Below, piece by piece: positions 21,950-34,810 of a DNA stretch of 64,000 bases. Under the pieces are notes generated by a model. It made no database searches. It had not been told where the DNA came from and saw nothing but the letters and a program-made list of their open reading frames with translations. Each line of letters opens with the position of its first letter. Positions within the stretch are counted from its first letter, which is position 1. The translations under genes and the position numbers were made by a program. Source of the DNA: Anodontia alba (Eukaryota > Mollusca > Bivalvia > Lucinida > Lucinidae); contig OZ024829.1 of the NCBI GenBank assembly GCA_964016985.1, positions 69,628,267 to 69,692,266 on the forward strand, read 5' to 3'.

Positions 21950-23560
21950 AAGGCAGAGCTTATACAGTTAGGAAAAGAGTTAGATTATTAAGGACATGAA
22001 TTAAGAATAGATTACTAGGCAGCAGGAAATACAAAGGGCAGATAGCGCTGCGGAACCGGAGGTCGGGAAGGCCAGAACTGAGGCCGAGGCCTAGAAGGCC
22101 ATAGCCGATGCAGAGTAAGTCAGAGCCGAGGCAGAGGCCGAGAAGATTAGGTCAGAGCCGAGCCGAGGAAGCCATGGCCGAGGCAGAGGCCGGGAAGGCC
22201 CAGATTAAGGCCAATAAAGAAATGGAACTAGAAAGGTTACGGCAGGTTTAGAAAAAGAAAAATTAGAACTTTCCCATAAAATAGAATTACAAAACGCTGA
22301 TATGGAGCAGTCAAAATCTAAAGACCGTACAGCATATGCACGCGATCCCGTTGCCGTACATCGATGATAGTAAAGACAAAATGGAAATTTATCTGTCCCG
22401 GTTTGAGAAGTACGCAACAGCTAATAAGTGGGATCCGTCTTTATATTATTATTTAAGTGCTATATTAAAGGGGCGAGCCTTTGATGTATATGATAGGTTA
22501 TCAGATGAGGACGCGGTCAGTTATGATAAACTGAAAGAGGCTTTGTTAAAGAATTTTGATATGACAGAACGCGGATTTCATAAGAAATTTCGTTATAGTA
22601 GGTCCGAGAACAAAGAGGCTTTTATTCAGTTTAGTAGTAGACTTAATCGTTATTTAAATAAATGGTTCGCGATGGCGACAGTGGAAATAGCGATATGCGA
22701 TTTTATGACACTTGACCAATTTTTAGGAGGTGGTCGGGTGTAGCGAAGGTGTCGTGTATCTTACGGGCGTCCAACTGATATTTGCTTACAGTTGGGCGAG
22801 GCCTGCTATCCTTGTAGCAGGTAAGGGTAGAGGGGGAATATTTCTATTTCTTCTGTTTCTTCACTTTCATTCCTGTTCCTCTTTCTTCCCTGTCCTTCTC
22901 TTTCATCTCCTCTACTTTCTCTTCTATCTCTTTTCTCCCTTTCTCTGGGAGACGACACAAAATGACCCACAAGGGTTGACCTGTCGTTAAGCCCCAACAC
23001 AACCAATGACCATTTTTTAGAATCATGTAATAGAGAACTGTATGTTTGAAACGTTTAAGAATTTAGATGAAATGGCTAAAGAAACCGACCTGTTCGTTGA
23101 AGCACGGGGCGGCGTATCTAGTTGCGTAGCGAAAGGGCAACGTGAGAATTAAGATAGCAAAGGGTTTGGTAAGGTCTAGCCAAGTAGGTCGGGCAACAAG
23201 CCAACAATTAAGTGCAGGATTTGTGGGAAACCACATCTAACTTATAAATGTTGGAACAATCCTGATAGGACTGTAGCGTCAAACGGGAATGTAGCCAATG
23301 ACGAAGGGAGGTTGTTGACGGCCTCTAGTGCGGTAAGTCGTTTACAGGGGCCGCGGTAATTATCGAGGTCAAAGCTATGGTAGAGGAAATAACTGCGGCC
23401 AAGGCAGAGGTGTTGGAAATAAGTATGATGATGTAACAGGAGGAGGCCACCAGTTTAACATTTGTAAGATAAAAGGAAAAGGGGCCCAGTAACGGTGTTG
23501 AGTTTATTTACAAGGGTAAGGCAGATGATTCCTAACATTCAGATGGGAAAGACAAGGATT
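21950..23560 (+). pseudogene. Gag, unit B
   Basis: The position equivalent to the start codon reads AAG instead of ATG (near 21950). The capsid-like part is open at 22336-22743, where it runs into the SINE-like insertion (22727-23006). The rest resumes at about 23041 and includes the zinc knuckle near 23214-23253. A deletion near 23334 removes part of the region after the knuckle compared with units A and C. It is non-functional. Confidence 0.75.
22727..23006 (+). repeat. SINE-like insertion in gag, unit B
   Basis: 280 bp, same element and target-site duplication as in unit A (TGACCAATTTTTAG at 22713-22726, TGACCATTTTTTAG from 23007). Confidence 0.75.
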
Positions 23561-23599
23561 GGGGTTGCTACTTTTTAAGGTCACGGTTGCCAACAGCAA

Positions 23600-23862
23600 A
23601 AGGTACCGTTGACGGTCAGAAAGTTGTAGTCCTCAGGGATACTGGTTGTACCGGGTGGTCGTGAGAAGAGACTTACTTTCACAGGAGCAGTTGATTAGTA
23701 AAGACTCAACAGTGACTCTGATAGAGGAAACTACGCAAAGGCTTTCTTTGGCAGTCATTAATGTAGATTGTCCATTTTTTAAGGATCAAACTGAGGCATT
23801 ATGCATGGATGACACTTTGTGTGACTTGGTAATTGGCAACATTGACTGATGGTTCAAAGTTA
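23600..23862 (+). pseudogene. Protease fragment, unit B
   Basis: It encodes the VVVLRDTGCT motif near 23620-23652 and the DLVIGNID segment at about 23826-23850, in different frames. It ends at the TTA target (23860-23862) of the DNA transposon. Confidence 0.75.
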
Positions 23863-25149
23863 TAGTGCAGACCGCATTGTAGGTCCCGTGTGCATGGATT
23901 GTTAAAATTGATTTTTTTTTTGTTGTTGATTTTGTAAATTGAGGTCCATGTGAAGTATAAAAAAAAGATGTTGCCATTTTTCTTGTTTGAGTTTAGGGTT
24001 TCTATGACGTCATCATAAATTATATAAAGAAATAAGCATAAAACGTAATATAAAAGGAAGGGGGAACATAGGTTGGTGGCTAATTTAGCCTAACAAGCTT
24101 GTGTGTGCCAAAGTGCTTACTGGGATCCATTGAATAAGAAAAAAATGTGCTAGGAAAGACAATCGTATATCAGCTATATGAAATATCCCGTTTCCATGGC
24201 AAATCACAGTAAAATGTTGGATTAAGAGGGTAGCCATAGTAAATTGTTTATATCTCAGAATATATTCAAAATAGATCAATAATATTGGTACTAAACAGAA
24301 GGATGGACATTACCCTACAATTTGATATTCAAATATGCAAATAAGCATACTTGCATATTCATGCATATTAATTAATACTTACTTTTAGACGAAAAAAAAC
24401 TCAGTGAAAACAAGATAATTTAACCATAAACCTGATTGCGCTCAATATAGATTTATAAACTGTGCCAACTAAACGTTTAAAAATTGCCTTCTGTTTATGG
24501 TCCATATATTTTAATAAGCTCATTTGCATATTCATGAATATTCATTCATACTAATTGTTTGGTAAAAAGTTATCAACAATCAGAAAACTAGGCCGCTGTA
24601 AACTTGTATTAATTTGTTTCCTTGCTGGTTTTGGTAGATTATCCTTATGATTTTTAGGAATTAGTACGCCTGGTACTTGTAGTCAGTCAGGTAGAAATGC
24701 AAAAACAAACAGAAATTTGGTTAATTAGTATGCCTTAATTTGGGCTCATGACAGGCCTGTTTATGACATATATGTTTTCATGTCAAGTTACAGATTATGT
24801 TATGCATTTTTGTTTGCAATCATCATTTCGAGTAATTTAACCTCCAATTTTTTCTTGGGATAATATTCCTTATTATTAACAAGGATATCTTGAGGATGGG
24901 CTGTATTCCTTTATTTGGAGCCCCTGTGGGGTCAATATGTCTTTATAATGTCAAAATGTTGTAGTTTGTCTTATATTTTCATATGTATTTCTTGAGTCGC
25001 GGCTGTTAAATTTATATTGGAACTAGCTATGCCTATTGGTTTGATTGATGTCCAACAACAAACCATAATGGAGGTATGTAGAAGCACACACCATATTAAG
25101 GGGCCCAGAATGAGTTGAAACTGTCTTCCTTATTTCAAAATATTGTAAC

Positions 25150-26100
25150 TTAATACACATTTCTTTTGATGCACCACAAAAATACTCAGATGCAGATGTC
25201 ATAAAGATGCTGGAATATCTAATCGACAATATTTTGTGGAGTTCGGCGGACGGATATTTCAGCAAACAATCGGCATACCGATGGGTACTAACTGTGCACC
25301 GTTACTTGCCGACTTGTTTTTATACTCGTATGAGGCGGAGTTTGTACAAAGTCTCCTCCAAGCAGGCAAGAAACACCTCGCACAACAATTCAATTTCACC
25401 TACAGATATATAGATGATGTATTGTCTCTTAAAAACTCAAAATTTGCAGAGTATTTAGAATTCATCTATCCACGTGAACTTGAAACAAAGGAAACAACGG
25501 AGACTTCAGCCTCCTCCTCATACTTGGATTGTTATCTCTACATTGACAATGGAAAGCTTACAACTAGGCTTTACGACAAACGGGATTACTTCAATTTTCC
25601 CATTGTTAACTTTCCATTCCTGAGCAGTAATATCCCTTCTGCACCAGCATACGGCGTTTACGTTTCACAGTTAATCCGTTATGCCAGAACCTGTTCAAAT
25701 TATCAGGACTTCATGGAGCGTGGGAAAGTGCTCACCACAAAGTTGTTGAGCCAGGGGTATCAAAAAACCAAACTGGTAGCAACACTTAAGAAGTTCTATG
25801 GGAGACATCATGATCTGGTCAATCCCTACAATGTGGCAGTTTCCAGAATTGTTTCCGATGTTTTTGCCAGTGACGCGCCATAAGTAGACTTCCCAAATCC
25901 CGGACATACGCTTCTACCGATATTTCCTTCGTTCAGGCCTATGGGCATGGTGGGCGAAGCTTGCTTACCAAGTAATGCTTACTATCCGCGGACGCCTGAC
26001 TACACCCTTTATTCTGGGGTCCATGTCTATTGGTCTGGACATTCTGATTCGTCATTCGTTTATGGATTTATGAGTTTGGCTTAGGTACCATGACCGCAAC
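25150..26100 (+). pseudogene. PLE-2 reverse transcriptase, unit B
   Basis: The frame 25236-25883 is nearly identical to that of unit A, differing at a few residues and keeping YIDD. The same single-base loss precedes it near 25233. The high identity of A and B shows recent duplication rather than selection on the protein. Confidence 0.75.
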
Positions 26101-26494
26101 TACTTTATTTGTTCTTTCAGAGTCTGCACCTCTTATTTCTTTCAAATAAGTATGCTTATTAGTGTGGTAGTTACCCTGACTCAAACCCAATCAGTTACAT
26201 AGAGGTATATCCCCTACCAAGGTGCCCAGGAGATGCCAATGTATCTTCCAAATTGCAAAATCCTTAAAATTCTGTATATATTATATGTTCGTTTTTTATT
26301 TATGGAAACGCATCCTTTAATTTACATTGAAATAGTCACAATCCCTTAATAAATGGCATGACAAACCAGAATGGAAGTATGTAATGATACGTCTCTGAAC
26401 AGGGGTGCCGAGGACGGACCGATATATCCTCCTGCTGGTAAAATTTTATGTTTTATATGTCGTTTCTATTTTAGTGATTATTTCTGACGTTTAA

Positions 26495-26787
26495 AAAAAA
26501 GGTAAGAGAAAAGTCCAGGGAGTGCAACAATCACAAACCACAGCCCTTCCCAGACCCCAAGAGGAAGAGGAAACCGACAAATCTATACAAGCACAAACCG
26601 AACAAACGCACGAAAAGCACTAAGATTAGCTCTCTCTTCCTCAAGCGAGGTAATCGCAATACTAAAAGGACTGAAAAACACAAGAACAAAATGACACACG
26701 GAAAGACATACAACAAATCGCCTCGTAGAATAAACCACAAAGCAACAAAGAGTAAGACTAACACCGGGACCAACGCCTTAGAACGGC
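26495..26787 (-). mobile_element. PLE-1 3' tail, antisense, unit B
   Basis: Same insertion and flanking repeats as in unit A (CTGACGTTTAA 26484-26494, CTGACATTTAA 26788-26798). Confidence 0.85.
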
Positions 26788-28059
26788 CTGACATTTAAGC
26801 CTCATATTCCTGGGAATTTTATGCTTCGTTGATGGGTTGGTACCCTGATTCAAACCAAAATAGGCACAGGCTAAGGGGTCCATGATGGCTAACTAAATGT
26901 ATCTTTCTTATGGTAAAATAGCACATTTTATTTCACATTCACCGTGTTAATTATTAATGACTGAGAAAGATGGAGAAGAAATGTCGCTGCATCACCAACG
27001 ACCTTCAAGGTTAAAGAACTGAACTGACCTGACCTACTTAACTACAAAGCATACTTAATTGAAAGAATTTAAAGACTGAGACTTCAGAAATAATAAATGA
27101 ACAGAAAACTGTATATAAAATTATGGTATTTCGCCGTTAAATAGGACTCACGTACCCCTCCTGGAGCCCTTGGTAGGGAATTGTCCATACAATTTTCAAA
27201 TTTGGTTTGTGTCAGGACATAACCAAACTGCTGAGCATAATTATAGTAAATACAGTATTGCCCAAATCCTCGGATCCTAACTAGGTTGTATGCCACCTGT
27301 ATGTGGGTGTTAGCCAGGCTACCTCCCGTACTAGTAGGCAAAATTATATCACGTACATTAGAAACTGAGTCTCAAGAAATATATATTAAAAATAGAAAAT
27401 GCATATAAAATTCAAGATTATCTATAAAGAAGGTATTTCGTCCCCACAGCGCCCATTTACGAGGAACATGACCCTGGCTTACCACATTTGTATTTGATTC
27501 CGGGTACCTATAAAATCACGAAACATACAATTTTAAGAGATTTAAAGGCTTAGGCATCAAAAATAAAATTTCAGTTGGATAATGGCTATTTGTAATTACA
27601 TTTTGTCAAAAGTAGGCATATTTTATTGCATGCATGGTAGTTAACCAAATCACGGTTAATACTTTTGCTTCCCTTTTGGTTGTACGGCCATGGGTCGGGC
27701 CACAGATTCTATGACGGCTCCGGCCTCAAGACTTTTAAGTAAGTAGGATGGTGCCTGATGCTCTGGCTCTGGTCGGGCTAACCGGAGTCCTACTGTTGGT
27801 TTTCTTTTGCTTCAGCATTTCAATTATTTCTTCCTGTCTGGTCCTCATCGTTGTTTCATCTCTTTTATTTGTTTGATTTTTATGTTCTCGGAGATGTTGC
27901 ACTGATGAGTAAAGAACCCTTCGCGCGGACTGAAAAATGTCCTGTGTATACCACGGCAGAACTAAGGGCGAGGGAAGTGGCCACGTAAAATCGATTTAAG
28001 CCCCCCCCCCCCCCCCACTTCCCCCGCGATATATTTACAGACTGTTCCAAGGCAGTGCT

Positions 28060-28480
28060 TCTGCTGTGGTTGGGAGCCTCTATGTGAACCGAATTTTTAT
28101 GTATTTCTGTATTAAGAGTAGCATCCGGACCCAGGGTGAAGTTGGCTAGCTGTAAAAGTGCTTTAAACCCCCGGGGGTTTATTCTACTGACCGTTCTAAG
28201 GCGGTGGTCCCGGTGTTAGTCTTATTCTTTGTTGCTTTGTGGTTTATTCTACGAGGCGATTTGTTTTATGTCTTACCTTGTGTTATTTTGTTCTTGTGTT
28301 TTTTCAGTCCTTTTAGCTTTACGATTACCTCGCTTGGGGAAGAGAGAGCTAATCTTAGTGCTTTTCGTACGTTTGTTCGATTTGCGCTTGTTTGGTTTTG
28401 TCTGTTTCCTCTTCCTCTTGGTGTCTGGGATGGGCTGCGGTTTGTGATTGTGGCACTCCCTGGACTTTTCTCTTACCTTT
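28060..28480 (+). mobile_element. PLE-1 3' tail, sense, unit B
   Basis: Equivalent of 19200-19625. A separate C-run near 28001-28016 lies just upstream. Confidence 0.75.
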
Positions 28481-29730
28481 TTTTACTATATATGTCATTT
28501 TATGTCTTTGCATGTATATCTTGGTGAAATTTTCATTTTGGATAGCCGTTTGGCCATTTTTTGGGAAGAAACTGTCCTTTTGGCTTTCTCCTTGTAGTGT
28601 TTTGATTGTGGTGCCGTTACTTTAAGTGTGTCCTTCTTTCCCTTTGGTGTCTTGGCGGTGGTCCCGGTGTTAATCTTACTCTTCCTTGCTTTGTGATTTT
28701 GATAGCATCTGTATTTGATAACATTGGATAACATCTGTATTCAAAATGGTTGACAGTATTAATAAGAAGATGGTGCAGCATTGAAAGAATTTAACTTTCT
28801 TGAAAAAGGCTTTAATTAGCCGAAACGTTGAGATTTCTTTGTGAAATAAACAATGCAAAAATATATAGTTTTGAAAATAGCAGCATAAAATCCTTAAAAG
28901 TTCCTGACCCTTTTCTGTGAGATGAAGTATGACCAGCATAATAATATTTATTCTTCGGACTTGTGATGGACAGCTCAATTCCTGTTACTGTTGCTAATTA
29001 TTTTTTTAATAAATAATATCAATAATAATAATAATGCTATTATTATCACTACGTTTTAATATCTTATATAGAAAACCATTTTTATGAAATAAAATAGGAC
29101 CAGCATAGGATTATTTATTTTCCGAATTATGATATACAGCTCGATAACTATTATAATTATTTCTGAAAATAATATCAACAATAAACTTATTATAATCATT
29201 TTGTTTTTATGTAATTTCTTTCATATTATAGATAATTAATTAGATATATAATTTTATGGAATGAAATATAACCGACATCAGATTATTTATTCTCCGAATT
29301 GTAATGTTACTTTATAATAATAATAATAATAATATTAACGATAATTATTATAATAATAATAATAATAATAATATCAAAAACTTGTTTTAATTTATAGTCT
29401 TACATTATAACAATAAGAATATGAATATGAGTTGCCATTTTAAGTCCCTAATCATAAGCAGAATAATTTCAAAATAAATACAACAAGTACAGTCATTTAA
29501 TAAAAATATCATAAAAGTGTCCTTTCAAACTACCCAATAAGACAACATAAGTGCACTATTGTCTGACATATACCTACACAAATTAGGTTCTAGTACACTC
29601 GGTATTCACTCCCTAGTGAACAATTGTGCACTTTGGAGTAAATTTCTTGTTCACCTTGACGTCTATTCCATGTCTAAACGTAGTGAACACCAAGTGCACT
29701 AGGTGTAACCTTTAGTCCTAATTCTACTGT

Positions 29731-30244
29731 ATATACTATTCATATACCTTGTGAACTCTCCAAGCCAGGTTAACCAAGTAATATACAGTATGTCCCGAAC
29801 CGTGCCAACGTAACGTGACTCGCTTTGAATTTTGTATTGTATTGTTATCTGTATTGTTATATATGTTGAAAATAGTCTTATGACATGATAGTCGTAACAC
29901 AGGAATGAGGCATAGCTGAAAAAATATTCCGTCTTTCGTGGGAATCGAACCCGGTCCTCCCGGTTAAAAATCCAATGCTCTAACCACTGAGCCAAAGAGT
30001 CGACTCCCTGACGCAGTTGTCAGAGATTGAATATATACTTAGAAGCTATGCGTAATCTGCCAAGGCAGATAATCGAAGGTAGGAGTGCTCGGTCGTAACA
30101 ATAGTATATGTAAAAAATTTTTAAAAAAATAATCTAACTTTGATAGAGTATTCTGTGTAGTGATACAGTTAGGTATCGCCCAATCCGGAGCTTTATCAAA
30201 CTGGTAGTCACCCTCGGTGCGTCTTGGCCGCCTATGGCGTAACA
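29731..30244 (+). repeat. Truncated gypsy 5' LTR, unit C, with insertion
   Basis: As in A and B but split by a 223-bp tRNA-like element (29877-30099). It ends in GTAACA at 30244, with the degenerate primer site at 30247. Confidence 0.75.
29877..30099 (-). repeat. tRNA-derived short element in the unit C LTR
   Basis: On the minus strand a tRNA-like core (30001 to 29934) has a D-arm-like TGGCTCAGTGGTTAGAGC and a B box GGTTCGATTCC. Anticodon-stem pairing is poor, so it is not a functional tRNA gene. AATAGT flanks both sides (29871-29876 and 30100-30105). Units A and B lack it. Confidence 0.7.
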
Positions 30245-31033
30245 TCTGGTGTCAGACTGATAGGATGATTTTTCCGTTTGATTCAGTACCGGTTCGGCAC
30301 GGTATTGGTACACAGATATGTTATCATATCAGCAACTATAAATATTTTTTTGTTCTCATTAAGTGCAATAAATTTATTCAGTGATATCAGTAATAAGTTA
30401 TCCCACGTGATGAAGTGCAACATCCTTGTGTTCCAAATGTATAGGAATCGGATACGCTATTCTGAGTGGGAACTCAAAATTTTCTTGAACACGTATAGCA
30501 AGTTTTATCAAATTGTTTGACTGTCTCAATTTATCAAATTGTTTTGACTGTGTCAAGTCTTTGATTGAATACCAATAGCGAGTCCTCTGATCTGACGTTA
30601 AGATATTTTACTTAAATAACGTTTAGGTTAACATTTGATGCGACGGCAAAACTTACGTCAGTTATTACGTCGATTCTCAAGGTCGTTCTGTTGTCGGTAT
30701 AAACACATTATACGTTAGTTAATATATTTAACGTCATTGTACGTTAAGTGATGTTTATTCAGTGATGTGGTTACTTAGCGTAATGCAGATAAATTTATTT
30801 AAGACGTCGATACGTGACGGCAACTAGTAACATTGTATACGTACTATATATTCGGTTTTTGATAGGCGTCAGTTCCGAATATCACCTTTACGTTACGTCG
30901 CTGATCTTGTAAAGCTCGGGTGTAACTTAAATTTAATGCGGATGCTTAAAATTCTGACCAGCGTTTTAAATGGACAATTTCAAACTTGATTTAAGTTGTT
31001 TAAATTTCGACGTGTGATTTTGCTTTAGTCATT

Positions 31034-32620
31034 ATGGCAGAGCTTATACAGGTAGATTATGAAGGACACGAATTAAGAATAGATTACTAGGCAGCAGGAA
31101 ATACAAAGGGCAGATAGCGCTGAGGAACGGGAGGTCGGGAAGGCCAGAACTGGGGACGAGGCCTAGAAGGCCAGAGCCGATGTAGAGTAAGTCAGAGCCG
31201 AGGCAGAGGCCGAGAAGGTTAGATCAGAGCCGAGCCGAGGAAGCCATGGCCGAGGCAAAGACCGGGAAGGCCCAGATTAAGGCCAATAAAGAAATGGAAC
31301 TAGAAAGGTTACGGCAGGGTTTAGAAAAAGAAAAATTAGAAGTTGCCCATAAAATAGAATTACAAAACGCTGATATTGAGCAGTCAAAATCTAAAGACCG
31401 TACAGCATATGCATGCGATCCCAAGTTGCCGTACATCGATGATAGTAAAGACAAAATGGAAATTTATCTGTCCCGGTTTGAGAAGTACACAACAGCTAAT
31501 AAGTGGGATCAGTCTTTATATTATTATTTAAGTGCTATATTAAAGGGGCGAGCCTTTGATGTATATGATAGGTTATCAGATGAGGACGCGGCCAGTTATG
31601 ATAAACTGAAAGAGTCTTTGTTAAAGAATTTTGATATGACAGAACGCGGATTTCATAAGAAATTTCTTTATAGTAGGCCCGAGAACAAAGAGGCTTTTAT
31701 TCAGTTTTAGACTTAATCGTTATATAAATAAACGGTTCGCGATGGCGACAGTGGAAAAAGCGATATGCGATTTTATGACACTTGACCAATTTTTAGGAGG
31801 TGGTCGGGTGTAGCGAAGGTGTCATGTATCTTACGGGCGTCCAACTGATATTTGCTTACAGTTGGGCGAGGCCTGCTATCCTTGTAGCTGGTAAGGATAG
31901 AGGGGGGATATTTCTATTTCTTCTGTTTCTTCACTTTCATTCCTGTTCCTCTTTCTTCCCTGTCCTTCTCTTTCATCTCCTCTACTTTCTCTTCTATCTC
32001 TTTTCTCTCTTTCTCTGGGAGACGACACAAAATGACCCACAAGGGTTGACGTGTCGTTAAGCCCCAACACAACCAATGACCATTTTTTAGAATCATGTAA
32101 TAGAGAACTGTATGTTTGAAACGTTTAAGAATTTAGATGAAATGGCTAAAGAAACCGACCTGTTCGTTGAAGCACGGGGCGGCGTATCTAGTTGCGTAGC
32201 GAAAGGGCAACGCGAGAATTATGATAGCAAAGGGTTTAGTAAGGTCGATCCAAGTAGGTCGGACAACAAGCCAACAATTAAGTGCAGGATTTGTGGGAAA
32301 CCACATCTAACTTATAAATGTTGGAACAATCCTGATAGGACTGTAGCGTCAAACGGGGATGTAGCCAATGACGAAGGGAGGTTGTTGACGGCCTCTAGTG
32401 CGGACATTAGTAATCCTCAGTTTAAGGGAGATAAGTCGTTTACAGGGGCCGCGGTAATTATCGAGGTCAAAGTTATGGTAGAGGAAATAACTGCGGCCAA
32501 GGTAGAGGTGTTGGAAATAAGTATGGTGATGTAACAGGAGGAGGCCACCAGTTTAACTTTTGTAAGGTAAAAGGAAAAAGAGGCCCAGTAACGGTGTTGA
32601 ATCTATTTACAAGGGTTAGG
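31034..32620 (+). pseudogene. Gag, unit C
   Basis: The start ATG is intact (MAELIQ) but a stop follows within 20 codons. A long open frame, 31246-31710, covers part of the charged segment and the capsid-like part. The second half is open at 32112-32534, with TIKCRICGKPHLTYKCW (zinc knuckle near 32282-32320), making this the best-preserved nucleocapsid in the window. The SINE-like element at 31797-32076 and an early stop at about 31710 break the protein. Confidence 0.75.
31797..32076 (+). repeat. SINE-like insertion in gag, unit C
   Basis: 280 bp, same insertion as in units A and B (target repeats at 31783-31796 and from 32077). Confidence 0.75.
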
Positions 32621-32689
32621 TAGATGATTCCTAACATTCAGATGGAAAAGACAAGGATTGGGGTTGCTACTTTTTGAGGTCATGGTTGC

Positions 32690-32944
32690 CAACAGTACCA
32701 GGTACCGTTGACGGTCAGAAAGTTGTAGTCCTCAGGGATACTGGTTGTACCGGGTGGTCGTGAGAAGAGACTTACTTTCACAGGAGCAGTTGATTAGTGA
32801 AGACTCAACAGTGACTGTAATAGATGAAACTACGCAAAGGCATTCAATGGCAATGTAGATTGTCCATTTTTTAAGGATCAAACTGAGGCATTATGCATGG
32901 ATGACTCTTGGTAATTGGCAACATTGACTGATGGTTCTAAGTTA
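32690..32944 (+). pseudogene. Protease fragment, unit C
   Basis: The DTG motif is near 32737. The downstream part is shortened by small deletions near 32850 and 32905. It ends at the TTA target (32942-32944). The continuation of this coding region is found at 38814. Confidence 0.75.
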
Positions 32945-34249
32945 TAGTGCAGACCGCATTGTAGGTCCCGTGTGCATGGATTGTTAAAATTGATTTTTTT
33001 TTATTTTTTTTTATTTTTTTGTTTCGTTGATTTTGTAAATTGAGGTCCATGTGAAGTATAAAAAAAAGATGTTGCCATTTTTTTTGTTTGAGTTTAGGGT
33101 TTCTATGACGTCATCATAAATTACATAAAGAAATAAGCATAAAACGTAATATAAAAGGAAGGGGGCACATAGATTGGTGGCTAATTTAGCCTAACAAGCT
33201 TGTGTGTGCCAAAGTGTTTACTGGGATCCATTAAACGAGAATAAAATGTGCTAAGAAAGACTATCGCTTATCAGCTATATGAAATATCACCGTTTCCATG
33301 GCAAACCACAGTAAAATGTTGGATTAAGAGGGTTGCCATAGTAAATTGTTTATATCTCAAAATATATTCAAAATAGATCAATAATATTGGTACTAAACAG
33401 AAGGATGGACATTACCCTACAATTTGATATTCAAATATGCAAATAAGCATACTTGCATATTCATGCGTATTAATTAATACTTACTTTTAGACGAAAAAAA
33501 AAAAACTCAGTGAAAACAAGATAATTTAACCATAAACCTGATTGCGCTCAATATAGATTTATAAACTGTGCCAACTAAACGTTTAAAAATTGCCTTCTGT
33601 TTATGGTCCATATATTTTAATAAGCTCATTTGCATATTCATGAATATTCATTCATACTAATTGTTTGGTAAAAAAGTTATCAACAATTAGAAAACTAGGC
33701 CGCTGTAAACTTGTATTAATTTGTTTCCTTGCTGGTTTTGGTAGATTATCCTGATGGTTTTTAGGAATTAGTATGCCTGGTACTGGTAGTCAGTCAGGTA
33801 GAAATGCAAAAACAAACAGAAATTTGGTTAATTAGTATGCCTTAATTTGGGCTCATGACAGGCCTGTTTATGACATATATGTTTTCATGTCAAGTTACAG
33901 ATTATGTTATGCATTTTTGTTTGCAATCATCAAATCGAGTAATTTTGCCTCCAATTTTTTCTTGGGATAATATTCTTTATTATTAACAAGGATATTTTGT
34001 TTATTATTATTATTTGGAGCCCATGTGGGGTCAATATGTCCTTATAATGTCAAAATGTTGTAATTTGTCTTATATTTTCACATGTATTTCTTGAGACTCG
34101 GCTGTTAAATTGGAACTAGCTATGCCTATTGGTTTGATTGATATCCAACCTCAAACCATAATGGAGGTATGTAGAAGCACACACCATATTAAGGGGCCCA
34201 GAATGGGTTGAAACTGTCTTCCTTATTTCAAAATATTGTAACTTAATAC

Positions 34250-34810
34250 ACATTTCTTTTGATGCACCACAAAAATACTCAGATGCAGATGTCATTAAGA
34301 TGCTGGAATATCTAATCGACAATATTTTGTGGAGTTCGGCGGACGGATATTTCAGCAAACAATCGGCAAACCGATGGGTACTAACTGTGCACCGTTACTT
34401 GCCGACTTGTTTTTATACTCGTATGAGGCGGAGTTTGTACAAAGTCTCCTCCAAGCAGGCATGAAACACCTCGCACAACAATTCAATTTCACCTAGCAAC
34501 ACTTAAGAAGTTCTACGGGAGACATCATGATCTGGTCAATCCCTACAATGTAGCAGTTTCCAGAATTGTTTCTGATGTTTTTGCCAGTGACGCGCCATAA
34601 GTAGACTTCCCAAATCCCGGACATACGTTTCTACCGATATTTCCTTCGTTCAGGCCTATGGGCATGGTGGGCGAAGCTTGCTTACCAAGTAATGCTTACT
34701 ATCCGCGGACGCCTGATTACACCCGTTATTCTGAGGTCCATGTCTGTTGGTCTTAACATTCTGATTCGTCATTCGTTTATGGATTTATGTTTGGCTTAGG
34801 TACCATGACT
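34250..34810 (+). pseudogene. PLE-2 RT fragment, unit C, catalytic core deleted
   Basis: It retains the GIPMGTN-type region and the last residues (SRIVSDVFASDAP) but lacks 376 bp between them (equivalent to 16760-17135), including the YIDD box. The deletion joins at a short TA microhomology near 34494. Confidence 0.75.

Larger units (their letters stand above)
19842..28699. repeat. Tandem unit B (8.9 kb)
   Basis: Second copy. It joins unit A at GATTTTGATA (19841-19850), the same junction as at 28695-28704. It retains the full gypsy leader that unit A lost. It shares the antisense PLE-1 tail with A but not with C. Confidence 0.9.
23863..28699. mobile_element. DNA transposon, left part, unit B
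   Basis: Same as in unit A. It begins TAGTGCAGACCGC and is truncated at the tandem junction. It is slightly longer than in A because of ~200 bp around 27615-27850 that are also present in unit C. Confidence 0.75.

Noticed and set aside
29934..30001. Functional tRNA gene on the minus strand
   Set aside because: The D arm and B box look right, but the anticodon stem and T stem are poorly paired and the sequence lies in a short flanked insertion. It is tRNA-derived, not a tRNA gene.
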